Shown: piece by piece, positions 7,703 to 15,573 of the stretch
Numbering within the stretch: position 1 is the stretch's first letter
How the letters are laid out: every line of letters starts with the position of its first letter
Origin: JAMXLO01 sp036265005
GTDB lineage: Bacteria; Pseudomonadota; Alphaproteobacteria; Acetobacterales; Acetobacteraceae
Direction of reading: 5' to 3'
DNA: 38,128 nucleotides
NCBI GenBank assembly: GCA_036265005.1
Contig: DATAPW010000393.1
Span: 1-38,128 of the forward strand
Translations under genes and position numbers: made by a program
Notes under the pieces: generated by a model
The model's input: only the letters and a program-made list of their open reading frames with translations
What the model was told of the DNA's origin: nothing
The model's database searches: none

Positions 7703-8827
7703 TCACTCCGCCGCCAGCTTCTCCGCATCCTTCTCGGCCTTCAGTGCCGCGGCCTTCGCCTCCACCAGCTCGACGATATGGTCCACCATCTCCGCGCCGG
7801 AGATCGTGTGGTCGGTCTTGCCGGCGGCGTAGATCATGTGGCGGCCGTTGCCGCCGCCGGTCAGGCCGATATCGGTCATCAGCGCCTCGCCCGGGCCGTT
7901 CACCACGCAGCCGATGATCGACAGCGTCAGTGGCGTCTCGATATGCGCCAGCCGGTCCTCCAGGGTGCGTACCGTCTCGATCACATTGAAGCCCTGGCGC
8001 GCGCAGGACGGGCAGGAGATCACCTTCACGCCGCGATGGCGGATGCCCAGCGTCTTCAGCAGGTCCCAGCCGACCCGCACCTCCTCCTCGGGTTCGTCGG
8101 ACAGCGACACCCGCAGCGTGTCGCCGATGCCGGCCCACAGCAGCGAGCCGAGCCCCACCGCCGATTTCACCGTGCCCATCCGGCGACCGCCGGCCTCGGT
8201 GATGCCGATATGCAACGGGTGGTCGCAAACTTCGGCAAGCTGCTGATACGCCGCCACCGCCAGGAACACGTCCGACGCCTTCACGCTGATCTTGAAGTCG
8301 TGGAAATCGTGCTGCTGCAGGATGTTGGCGTGATACAGCGCGCTCTCGACCAGCGCCTCGGGGTTGGGTTCGCCGTATTTCTCCAGCAGATGCTTCTCCA
8401 GCGATCCGGCGTTCACGCCGATCCGCATCGAGCAGCCGTGGTCGCGGGCGGCCTTCACCACCTCCTTCACCCTCTCGTCGCTGCCGATGTTCCCCGGATT
8501 GATCCGCAGGCAGGCCGCGCCGCTGTCGGCTGCCTCGATCGCCCGCTTGTAGTGGAAATGGATGTCGGCAACGATCGGCACGTTCACCTCGTGCACGATG
8601 TGCTTCAGCGCCAGGGCGCTGTCCTGGTCGGGGCAGGACACCCGGACGATGTCCACGCCGGCCAGTTCCGCCCGCCTGATCTGTGCGACGGTGCCCTCGA
8701 CATCGGTGGTCAGCGTGTTGGTCATGGTCTGCACCGTGATCGGCGCGCCGTCGCCCACCGGCACGTTGCCGACGTAGACGCGGCGGGACTTCCGCCGGAT
8801 GATCTCCTGGTACGGCCGGTAGCTCAT
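7703..8827 (-). CDS. ispG: 4-hydroxy-3-methylbut-2-en-1-yl diphosphate synthase (flavodoxin)
   Basis: A 374-residue IspG/GcpE of the MEP isoprenoid pathway; it reductively converts MEcPP to HMBPP with a [4Fe-4S] cluster. Cluster ligands are visible: Cys272 and Cys275 in CPSCARQGF, Cys307 in GCVVNGPGEA, and Glu314. N-terminal TIM-barrel motifs (PITVQTMTNT, GVDIVRVSCPD, DIHFHY, RINPGNIG) are intact. Length is normal for the bacterial enzyme. It lies 70 bases after rodZ on the same strand, an arrangement also seen in E. coli, and is convergent with the chemoreceptor gene. Confidence 0.98.
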   Translation of the reverse strand: MSYRPYQEIIRRKSRRVYVGNVPVGDGAPITVQTMTNTLTTDVEGTVAQIRRAELAGVDIVRVSCPDQDSALALKHIVHEVNVPIVADIHFHYKRAIEAADSGAACLRINPGNIGSDERVKEVVKAARDHGCSMRIGVNAGSLEKHLLEKYGEPNPEALVESALYHANILQQHDFHDFKISVKASDVFLAVAAYQQLAEVCDHPLHIGITEAGGRRMGTVKSAVGLGSLLWAGIGDTLRVSLSDEPEEEVRVGWDLLKTLGIRHRGVKVISCPSCARQGFNVIETVRTLEDRLAHIETPLTLSIIGCVVNGPGEALMTDIGLTGGGNGRHMIYAAGKTDHTISGAEMVDHIVELVEAKAAALKAEKDAEKLAAE

Positions 8828-8897
8828 AAGGTCGCTCTCCGTATGCTGCGGCGCGGAATAGGCACCGCCCTAGAATGGGGTCTCCGGCGCCGCGCCG

Positions 8898-9872
8898 CTA
8901 CTGTGGACTGGGGCGCGGCGAGGCTGTCGGGGTTACGCCAGCCACCGACTGGCCGACAGCCAGCCTGCCATCCTTGATCAGGTCGGGGTCGAGCGGCAAA
9001 TCCCGCCGCACGGCGCCGTTGCCACCCAGCGATGGGCTCACGACGCCATCCACCAGCAGGTCGGTGCCGCCGGCATTCCCGGTGGTCAGCAGCAGGTTGG
9101 ACCTGGGCGGCACCGGCCAGGTCTCGCCGGGATGCAGGATACGGTTCAGCAGCACCGGGCCGGCGCGGTCCCGCACCTGCACCCAGGCATCGGCACTGGC
9201 GCGCAGCACGATGCGCGACTGGTCCGGCGACGCGGCGGGAGCCGGCACCACCGGCGGCGGGATCACCGCGGCGGCGGCAGCCGAGCTGGGCGAGACGACC
9301 GGCACCGGCGGCGCATCGGCCGGCAGCGCCGCCGCCGTTTCGATGGCCGGCGGCGGGGCCGGCGCGGCCGCAGCAGGCTGCGGAAAGTTCGACGGCACCG
9401 CCTGCTCGGCCAGCGGCGCCAGGCGCATCGGCACCTGGATGCTGGTTTCCGCCGGCAGCCTGCCGTCGCTGGACAAGTGGTACCAGCCGGCATAGGCGCC
9501 CACGGCCAGCAACGCGCCAAGCAGCACCACCGCCCCGGCCGGGACGCCGCGTTCCGGCACCGGCACCGGGAAGGTCAGTTCGGTCTTCTGGTTGACCGTG
9601 GCCGCCTCCGCCTTGAAGCGGCGGGCAATCTCGTTGGGATCGAGGCCGAGGCTGGTCGCATAGGTGCGCAGGAAGCCGAGAGCGTAAGCATTGCCCGGAA
9701 GGTCGCCGATCCTGCCGGCTTCCAGTGCCTCGAGGTATTGCATGCGGATCCGGAGCGCCGTTGCCAGATCCGGCAACGACCAGCCGACGCGTTCCCGAGC
9801 ATTCCGCAGATCCGCCCCCGCCTTGGGAGCGAGCGGCAGCGCGCCGTCTCGGGCAATCGCGGTAGACATCAT
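8898..9872 (-). CDS. rodZ: RodZ-like helix-turn-helix membrane protein
   Basis: A 324-residue protein. It has an N-terminal HTH_25 domain (about 22-85: LRNARERVGWSLPDLATALRI, YLEALEAG, ALGFLRTYA), a single membrane helix (112-131), a Pro/Ala-rich periplasmic linker, and a C-terminal DUF4115-type beta domain (about 220-300: DAWVQVRDRAG, ILHPGETW). This is the architecture of RodZ, which links MreB to the cell-wall elongation machinery. ATGs at 9872 and 9869 follow a GGAAAGCCGGAG stretch and are preferred to the upstream ATG at 9965. Its position just upstream of ispG supports the call. Confidence 0.9.
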   Translation of the reverse strand: MMSTAIARDGALPLAPKAGADLRNARERVGWSLPDLATALRIRMQYLEALEAGRIGDLPGNAYALGFLRTYATSLGLDPNEIARRFKAEAATVNQKTELTFPVPVPERGVPAGAVVLLGALLAVGAYAGWYHLSSDGRLPAETSIQVPMRLAPLAEQAVPSNFPQPAAAAPAPPPAIETAAALPADAPPVPVVSPSSAAAAAVIPPPVVPAPAASPDQSRIVLRASADAWVQVRDRAGPVLLNRILHPGETWPVPPRSNLLLTTGNAGGTDLLVDGVVSPSLGGNGAVRRDLPLDPDLIKDGRLAVGQSVAGVTPTASPRPSPQ

Positions 9873-10003
9873 GCTCCGGCTTTCCGCCAGCCTTGATCTG
9901 CTCTCCTGCAGCACGGTGGCTTGTTCCCGCGAACTGGTTTGTTTGCCAACGCCCCTACACTGCATCGGTTCGCATCCGCAGTCGAATCGTCATTGCGGGG
10001 TTC

Positions 10004-10020
10004 AACGAAATTAATTCGTT
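10004..10020. promoter_or_regulatory. AT-rich palindrome between ptsP and rodZ
   Basis: AACGAAATTAATTCGTT is a perfect 6-5-6 inverted repeat in an otherwise GC-rich region, three bases from the ptsP stop and about 130 bases before the rodZ start. The AT-richness suggests a protein-binding site in the rodZ-ispG promoter region. A weak terminator of ptsP is the alternative. Confidence 0.35.
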
Positions 10021-10023
10021 CTG

Positions 10024-12267
10024 TCAGACTGCTAGCCCCTGTTCCCGGGCCCAGGTGCTGATCGGCTCGCGCAGGCTGGCCGATCCCGAGGTGTTGCGGC
10101 GGATCGCCGACAGCACCGGCCGGAATGCCGCCAGGTCGAGCCCGGCCAGCAATGCCTTGACCGGCAGGATGCCCGAAGCCGCCATCGACAGGTTGGTGAA
10201 GCCCAGCCCCGCCAGGGTCATCGCCTCCAGCGGGCGGGACGCCGCCTCGCCGCACAGCGAGACCGGCACGCCGGCGCCGCCCTTGGCCGCGCGCGCCGCC
10301 ACCAGCAGTTGTTCCAGTAGGCTCAGCACGGGCTGCGACAGCAGGTCATAGCGGCCGAACAGCGACGGCGTGCCCCGATCGGCGGCAAACAGGAACTGCA
10401 GCAGATCATTCGAGCCAACCGAAACGAAATCCACTTCGCGCAACAATTCATCCAACTGCCACATGAGGGCCGGGATCTCGAGCATGGTGCCGATCGACAG
10501 CCGCTCCGGCGCCGGCCGCACGCGCCGCGCCTCAGCCAGCAGCAACGCCCGCGCGGCGCGAAATTCGGCGACCGTGGCGACCATGGGGAACATCACCGAC
10601 AGCGGGCGCCCACACGCCGCCAGCAGAAGCGCCCGCAACTGGCGGCGCAGCAGCGCCGGCCGATCCAAGCCGATCCGCAGCGAACGCCAGCCCATCGCCG
10701 GATTTTCCTCCTCCGGCGCGTCGCCCGGCAGCAGCTTGTCGGCGCCGAGGTCGAGCGTCCGGAACAGCACCGGCCGCCCCGCCGCAGCATCCAGCACGCG
10801 CGAGTAGCTCGCCGCCTGCTCGGCCACATCGGCGATCGATCCGCGCGCAAGCATGGCGATTTCGGTGCGGTACAGGCCAATGCCCTCGGCTCCGGTGGTG
10901 TCGAGCTGCGCCACCTCCATGTTGAGGCCGACATTCAGCATCAGGGACACCCTGACGCCGTCGGCTGTGGTCGCCGGGCGGAGGCGCAATGGCGCCCAGC
11001 CGGCCTCGAGCGCGCTCCTCGCCTCCAGCGCCCGGAGGTAGGTGCCGCGCACCTCGACCTCGGGACGCAGGACAAGCTGGCCCTCGTCGCCATCCACCAC
11101 CGCTTCGTCGCCCGGCTCCGCCGCGTCCAGCATCCCGCGTGCGCCGCCGACCGCCGGCAGACCCAACGCCCGCGCCAGGATCGCAGCATGACCCGCGGGA
11201 CTGGCTTCCTCGATCGCCACCCCGCCGATGCCGGCGGCGTGCCAGTCGAGCAGTTCGGCAGGTCCCAGCCGGCGTGCCAGCAGGATCGAGCCCCGTGCGA
11301 CCGCCGGCCGCGGCTCATCGCCGGCGAGCGCGGACTGCAGCCGGCCGGCCAGGTCCTCGAGATCCGCCAGGCGCTCGCGCAGGTAGGGGTCGGTGATGCG
11401 GCGAACCCGGTCGTGCAGCTCGCCGGCGACACGCTGCACGGCGGCCTCCGCCGACAGCCCGCTGCGGATCACCTCGGCGACGCGCTTCAGCCAGCCGGCA
11501 TCGGCAGCGATCAGCCGATAGGCATCGAGCACTTCGCGCGATGCCGACGCGTCCGCACCGGTTGCCAGGCCATCCGGCACACCGGCGATCAATTCGTCGA
11601 GACCTTGCTGCATCCGCTGCGCCGCCTCGTGCAGGCGCACGAGCTCCGCAGCCGGGTCGTCGGCCAGCAGGCGCAGCGGCCGGCGCCGGTTGCCATGCAT
11701 GACGACAGTGCCGATGGCGATGCCGGAGACAAGTGACGCACCGGCGAATACCCGCGGCACCGTTGCGCCGACACCCTCCTCGGAGCCGTCGGACGCGCCG
11801 CTTGCCGCCAGCACCTCGGCCAGCAGCATCGCCACAGTCTCCATTTCCTCCACTTCGTCCTCGGCATAGAGCCGCGGATTGCGGTTCTGCACGGCAACCA
11901 CGCCCAGCGTGCGTCCGGCGCGGCGGACCGGCACGGCGAGCATCGAGGCGAACGGCTCCTCGCCGGTTTCCGGACGATAGGCGAACGCCGGATGGTTCTG
12001 CGCGTCCGGCAGGTTCATCACCTGCGCGGTCGCTGCGCACAGCCCGACGATGCCTTCGCCGACCCGCAGCCTGGTGCGCCCGATGGCCTGCGGGTTCAGG
12101 CCCTCGGTGGCGACCAGCTCAAGGATCTCACCGGGCCGCGCGGCATAGACGGTGCAGACCTCGCTCACCAGCTCCGCGGCCACCAGGCGCACGAAGTCCG
12201 GCAATGGCGCGGTACCGTGCGCCATCATCTCGCGCAGCCTGGAAAGGAGCCGCCGCGGGCTGGCCAT
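10024..12267 (-). CDS. ptsP: Phosphoenolpyruvate-protein phosphotransferase PtsP (EI-Ntr)
   Basis: A 747-residue first enzyme of the nitrogen-related phosphotransferase system; it passes phosphate from PEP to NPr. There is an N-terminal GAF domain (about 18-155), an EI N-terminal helical region (173-315), a swivel His domain (320-400) and a PEP-binding TIM barrel (415-715) with EGIGLYRTE (461-469), the SVGSNDLLQF motif (616-625) and a catalytic Cys672 in SLCGEA. The phospho-accepting His360 is present but sits in SPAGHAAILAR, where the usual family motif is GGxTSHxAI. It lies downstream of lysC and a flavoprotein gene and is separated from the latter by a palindromic repeat. Confidence 0.95.
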   Translation of the reverse strand: MASPRRLLSRLREMMAHGTAPLPDFVRLVAAELVSEVCTVYAARPGEILELVATEGLNPQAIGRTRLRVGEGIVGLCAATAQVMNLPDAQNHPAFAYRPETGEEPFASMLAVPVRRAGRTLGVVAVQNRNPRLYAEDEVEEMETVAMLLAEVLAASGASDGSEEGVGATVPRVFAGASLVSGIAIGTVVMHGNRRRPLRLLADDPAAELVRLHEAAQRMQQGLDELIAGVPDGLATGADASASREVLDAYRLIAADAGWLKRVAEVIRSGLSAEAAVQRVAGELHDRVRRITDPYLRERLADLEDLAGRLQSALAGDEPRPAVARGSILLARRLGPAELLDWHAAGIGGVAIEEASPAGHAAILARALGLPAVGGARGMLDAAEPGDEAVVDGDEGQLVLRPEVEVRGTYLRALEARSALEAGWAPLRLRPATTADGVRVSLMLNVGLNMEVAQLDTTGAEGIGLYRTEIAMLARGSIADVAEQAASYSRVLDAAAGRPVLFRTLDLGADKLLPGDAPEEENPAMGWRSLRIGLDRPALLRRQLRALLLAACGRPLSVMFPMVATVAEFRAARALLLAEARRVRPAPERLSIGTMLEIPALMWQLDELLREVDFVSVGSNDLLQFLFAADRGTPSLFGRYDLLSQPVLSLLEQLLVAARAAKGGAGVPVSLCGEAASRPLEAMTLAGLGFTNLSMAASGILPVKALLAGLDLAAFRPVLSAIRRNTSGSASLREPISTWAREQGLAV

Positions 12268-12294
12268 CGCAGGTCAGCCCGAGGGCACGGTTGA

Positions 12295-12391
12295 CCCCCA
12301 CCCCGACCCTCCCCCGCGCAGCGCGAGAAGGGGCGGTGCTCCACGGACCGCGCCCCCTCTCCCGCGCTGCGGGGGAGGGTTGGGGTGGGGG
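12295..12391. repeat. Dispersed palindromic repeat, family 1, copy 1
   Basis: A 97-base imperfect palindrome with a C-rich left arm (CCCCCACCCCGACCCTCCCC...) and a G-rich right arm ending GGTTGGGGTGGGGG. It lies between the flavoprotein gene and ptsP. The first 23 bases are identical to 21716-21738 in copy 2. It is REP/BIME-like and could form a large hairpin in RNA at the end of the upstream transcript. Confidence 0.85.
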
Positions 12392-12404
12392 CAGCATCGG
12401 GCGG

Positions 12405-13475
12405 TCAGCATGCCCCGCCCGCGGCAATACGGCCCCGGGCGACAAGCGCCGCCACGGCCTGCTCGACCAGTTCGGCAATGATGTCCGCCGTCGGCTGCTC
12501 GGCGGTCACCATGCCGACCGACTGACCGGCCATCACCGAGCCATTCTCGACGTCGCCGTCGATCACCGCACGACGCAGCGCGCCGGCCCAGAAATGCTCG
12601 ATGGCGAGCTGCGCCGCGTCCTTGGTCAGTTCCCCGGCCTGGAACCGGTCGCGAGTCTCGGCCTGGAAGCGCAGGAAGCGCTTGACCCCTTCGTTGACCA
12701 GCCCGCGCACCGGGATCACCGGAAACCGCTCATCGAGCTGCACCGAGGGCAGCGCGTCGCGCGCATTGGCGCGGATGAAGGCCTGCTTGAACCTCTGGTG
12801 GGCGATCGATTCGGTGGCAGCGGCGAACCGCGTGCCGAGCTGGGCGCCCGACGCGCCCATTTCCAGCAATGTCAGGATGGCCTCGCCGCGGCCCAGGCCG
12901 CCGGCGACAAACACCGGCACCTCATGGATATGCGGCAGGATTTCCTGTGCCAGCACCATCAGCGAGACCGGGCCGATATGCCCGCCCGCCTCGGAGCCCT
13001 CGATCACCAGCGCATCGGCGCCCGAGCGGACCAGCCGCTTCGCCAGCACCAGGGCGGGGGTGAAGGCGATCAGCTTCGCCCCGCCGTCCTTGACCGCACG
13101 CACCGCGCCGCCCGGCGGGATGCCGCCGGCCAGCACGATGTGCCCGACCTGCGCCTCCCGGCACACGCGGATCAGGTCGTCGAGCTGCGGGTGCATGGTG
13201 ATCAGGTTCACGCCGAACGGCTTGCCGGTCAGCGCCTGGGTGCCGGCGATCTCCGCCGCCAGCAGCTCCGGCCCCATCGACCCGCAGGCGATCACGCCGA
13301 ACCCGCCGGCGTTCGAAATCGCCGCGACCAGATGCCGCTCGCTCACCCAGCTCATCGCCCCGCCCATGATGGCGTAGCGGCAGCCCAGGAATGCGGTGCC
13401 GCGCGACCACAGCCGGTCCAGCCCGGCCCGCGCGGCGGCTACGGCAAGATCGGGCGTGGCAATGTCAGGCGGCAT
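12405..13475 (-). CDS. NAD(P)H-dependent flavin oxidoreductase / nitronate monooxygenase-like
   Basis: A 356-residue FMN-dependent TIM-barrel protein of the nitronate monooxygenase / FabK (enoyl-ACP reductase II) family. Visible motifs are YAIMGGAMSWVS, ISNAGGFGVIA, the HIVLAGGIPPG strand, EGSEAGGHIG (159-168, with the family's active-site His166), VFVAGGLGRGEA and GASGAQLGTRF. Which reaction it performs (nitroalkane oxidation or enoyl reduction) cannot be told. An ATG at 13475 is taken; it overlaps the lysC stop (13465-13467), suggesting translational coupling. An ATG at 13484 is also possible and neither has a good Shine-Dalgarno. Confidence 0.85.
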   Translation of the reverse strand: MPPDIATPDLAVAAARAGLDRLWSRGTAFLGCRYAIMGGAMSWVSERHLVAAISNAGGFGVIACGSMGPELLAAEIAGTQALTGKPFGVNLITMHPQLDDLIRVCREAQVGHIVLAGGIPPGGAVRAVKDGGAKLIAFTPALVLAKRLVRSGADALVIEGSEAGGHIGPVSLMVLAQEILPHIHEVPVFVAGGLGRGEAILTLLEMGASGAQLGTRFAAATESIAHQRFKQAFIRANARDALPSVQLDERFPVIPVRGLVNEGVKRFLRFQAETRDRFQAGELTKDAAQLAIEHFWAGALRRAVIDGDVENGSVMAGQSVGMVTAEQPTADIIAELVEQAVAALVARGRIAAGGAC

Positions 13476-14682
13476 CGAGGCCATAGGCGGTGTGCAGCGC
13501 GCGCACCGCCAGTTCCGTGTACTCGCCGGCAATCAACACGCTGACCTTGATCTCGCTGGTGGAAATCACCTGGATGTTGATCGCCTTGTCGGCCAGCGCG
13601 CGGAACATCGTGTTGGCCACGCCGGCGTGGCTGCGCATGCCGACGCCGACCACGCTGATCTTGGCGACGTCCGGATCCGCCAGCACCTCCTGATGGCCGA
13701 TCAGCCGCTGCGCCTCGGCCAGCGTCGCCTGGGCGCGCGGCAGGTCGGCCTTGCCGACCGTGAAGGTCATGTCCGTCGTCCCGTCAGCCGAAACGTTCTG
13801 CACGATCATGTCGACATTGACGTTGTGCTCCGCCAGCGCGCCGAACACGGCGGCGGCAATTCCCGGCCGGTCCGGCACCCGGCGCAGCGTGATCTTCGCA
13901 TCGTCGCGCGAATACGCGATGCCCGACACATTCTGCTTTTCCACGATCTCGTCCTCATCAACCACCAGTGTGCCCGGCACGTCCTCGAAGCTGGACAAGA
14001 CCTGCACACGCACGCGTTCATTCATCGCCAGTTCGACGCTGCGGGTCTGCAGCACCTTGGCGCCCACCGACGCGAGCTCAAGCATCTCCTCGTAGGCAAT
14101 GCGCGCCAGCTTGCGCGCCCTCGGCACAATGCGCGGATCGGTGGTGTAGACGCCATCGACGTCGGTGTAGATGTCGCAGCGATCGGCGTGCAGTGCGGCA
14201 GCCAGCGCAACGGCGGAGGTGTCGGACCCGCCGCGGCCGAGTGTGGTGATGCGGTTGTCGGTGCCGACGCCCTGGAAGCCGGATACCACGGCCACCTGCC
14301 CCGACTGCATGCGGCGGACCAGTTCGGTGCCCTCGATGTCCGAAATGCGTGCCTTGCCATGGGCGTTGTCGGTGCGGATGGGAATCTGCCAGCCCTGCCA
14401 GGACCGCGCCTCGATGCCGATCTCCTGCAGGGCGATCGACAGCAGGCCGGTGGTGACCTGCTCGCCGGTGGCCACCACGGTGTCGTATTCGCGCGCGTCG
14501 TGCAGCGACGACAGGCCCTGGCAATACGCCACGAGCTGGTTGGTGACGCCCGACATGGCCGAGACCACGACGGCAACCTCGTTCCCCGCGTCAACCTCGC
14601 GCTTGACGCGGGTCGCAACGCTGCGGATGCGGTCGAGGTCGGCGACAGAGGTGCCGCCGAACTTCATCACAATGCGTGACAT
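13465..14682 (-). CDS. lysC: Aspartate kinase
   Basis: A 405-residue aspartokinase, the first step of the aspartate pathway to lysine, threonine, methionine and diaminopimelate. It starts MSRIVMKFGGTSVAD with the family's KFGGTSV signature. The kinase domain contains VSAMSGVTNQL, GRGGSDTSAVALA and YTDVDGVYTTDPR, and two ACT domains follow (about 265-405: RRVPDRPGIAAAVF, VGVGMRSHAGVANTMF, ISTSEIKVSVLI). The length fits the standalone class with feedback-regulating ACT domains. The start at 14682 is fixed by the signature. No Shine-Dalgarno is visible, because a 14-bp tandem repeat occupies the leader beginning 8 bases upstream. Confidence 0.97.
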   Translation of the reverse strand: MSRIVMKFGGTSVADLDRIRSVATRVKREVDAGNEVAVVVSAMSGVTNQLVAYCQGLSSLHDAREYDTVVATGEQVTTGLLSIALQEIGIEARSWQGWQIPIRTDNAHGKARISDIEGTELVRRMQSGQVAVVSGFQGVGTDNRITTLGRGGSDTSAVALAAALHADRCDIYTDVDGVYTTDPRIVPRARKLARIAYEEMLELASVGAKVLQTRSVELAMNERVRVQVLSSFEDVPGTLVVDEDEIVEKQNVSGIAYSRDDAKITLRRVPDRPGIAAAVFGALAEHNVNVDMIVQNVSADGTTDMTFTVGKADLPRAQATLAEAQRLIGHQEVLADPDVAKISVVGVGMRSHAGVANTMFRALADKAINIQVISTSEIKVSVLIAGEYTELAVRALHTAYGLDAA

Positions 14683-14690
14683 CGGTGCCA

Positions 14691-14746
14691 GTTGCCAGTG
14701 GTCGGTTGCCAGTGGTCGGTTGTCAGTGGTCGGTTGCCGGTGGTCA
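14691..14746. repeat. Four tandem 14-bp repeats between lysC and ubiG
   Basis: The unit GTTGCCAGTGGTCG occurs at 14691, 14705, 14719 (one change) and 14733 (two changes), with no spacers. Each unit is itself two related heptads, GTTGCCA and GTGGTCG. It fills 56 of the 91 bases between the divergent lysC and ubiG starts and lies 8 bases from the lysC ATG. It resembles the short heptad tandem repeats known from other bacteria. It may affect promoter spacing or the lysC mRNA leader. Confidence 0.95.
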
Positions 14747-14773
14747 TACTGGCGCAGGACAGCAGGGGCAACC

Positions 14774-15499
14774 ATGCCAGCCCAGACGGTTTCGCCCGAG
14801 GAGGTTGCGCGGTTCGACGCGCTCGCCGGCCGCTGGTGGGATCCGGACGGTCCGATGCGTCCGCTGCACCGGATGAACCCGGTCCGGATCGCCTGGATTG
14901 CCCGCCACGGCGTCCCCAACGCCTTGCGGGAAGGGGAGACTGCTGGCGCGTCCGTCCGACTGCTGGACGTCGGCTGCGGCGCCGGACTGGCCGCCGAGGC
15001 CCTGGCAAGGCTGGGGTTCGAGGTGCTGGGGCTGGATGCCGCCGGCGAGGCCATACGGGCCGCACAGGCCCACGCCGCCGGCCGGGGACTGCCGCTCGCC
15101 TACCGAACCGGCGTCGCCGAGGACCTGCTGACGGAGGGGCTGCGGTTTCCGGTGGTCACCGCGCTGGAGGTGATCGAGCATGTCCCCGACCCGGCGGCGT
15201 TCCTGGCGACGCTGGCCGGACTGCTGGAACCCGGGGGAAAGCTGTTCCTTTCCACGCTCAACCGCACGCCGCGCGCCTTCCTCGCCGCCAAGGTCGGCGC
15301 CGAATACCTGCTGCGCTGGCTGCCCGTCGGCACGCATGACTGGCGCAAATTCATCACGCCCGCCGAACTGGGCAACCTGCTCCGCCAGGTGGGGCTGCGC
15401 GTGGCGGACAGCACCGGCCTGGTCGTCGATCCGCTCACCGGCCACTGGACGACAAGCCGTGACCTGTCGGTCAATTATCTTCTGGTCGCCGAAGGCTGA
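14774..15499 (+). CDS. ubiG: Ubiquinone biosynthesis O-methyltransferase UbiG
   Basis: A 241-residue SAM-dependent methyltransferase that performs the two O-methylations of the ubiquinone ring. Motif I LLDVGCGAGL is at residues 63-72, followed by VLGLDAAGEAI, the EVIEHVPDP motif, LEPGGKLFLSTLNRT and GTHDWRKFITP, all typical of UbiG. The N-terminal segment VARFDALAGRWWDPDGPMRPLH is also diagnostic. An ATG at 14774 follows AGGGG with a 5-base spacer; the longer upstream reading crosses the tandem repeat and is rejected. It is divergent from lysC. Confidence 0.96.
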   Translation: MPAQTVSPEEVARFDALAGRWWDPDGPMRPLHRMNPVRIAWIARHGVPNALREGETAGASVRLLDVGCGAGLAAEALARLGFEVLGLDAAGEAIRAAQAHAAGRGLPLAYRTGVAEDLLTEGLRFPVVTALEVIEHVPDPAAFLATLAGLLEPGGKLFLSTLNRTPRAFLAAKVGAEYLLRWLPVGTHDWRKFITPAELGNLLRQVGLRVADSTGLVVDPLTGHWTTSRDLSVNYLLVAEG

Positions 15500-15573
15500 G
15501 GAGGTGCGACTGAAACCCGGTTGTGGCATGCTGGGGTTATACACGTCGCGACGTTACGGAGTGCCAGGTGCCG

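Noticed and set aside
14691..14746. Tandem 14-bp repeats considered as a CRISPR remnant
   Set aside because: Units are directly adjacent without unique spacers, too short, and no cas genes are present.
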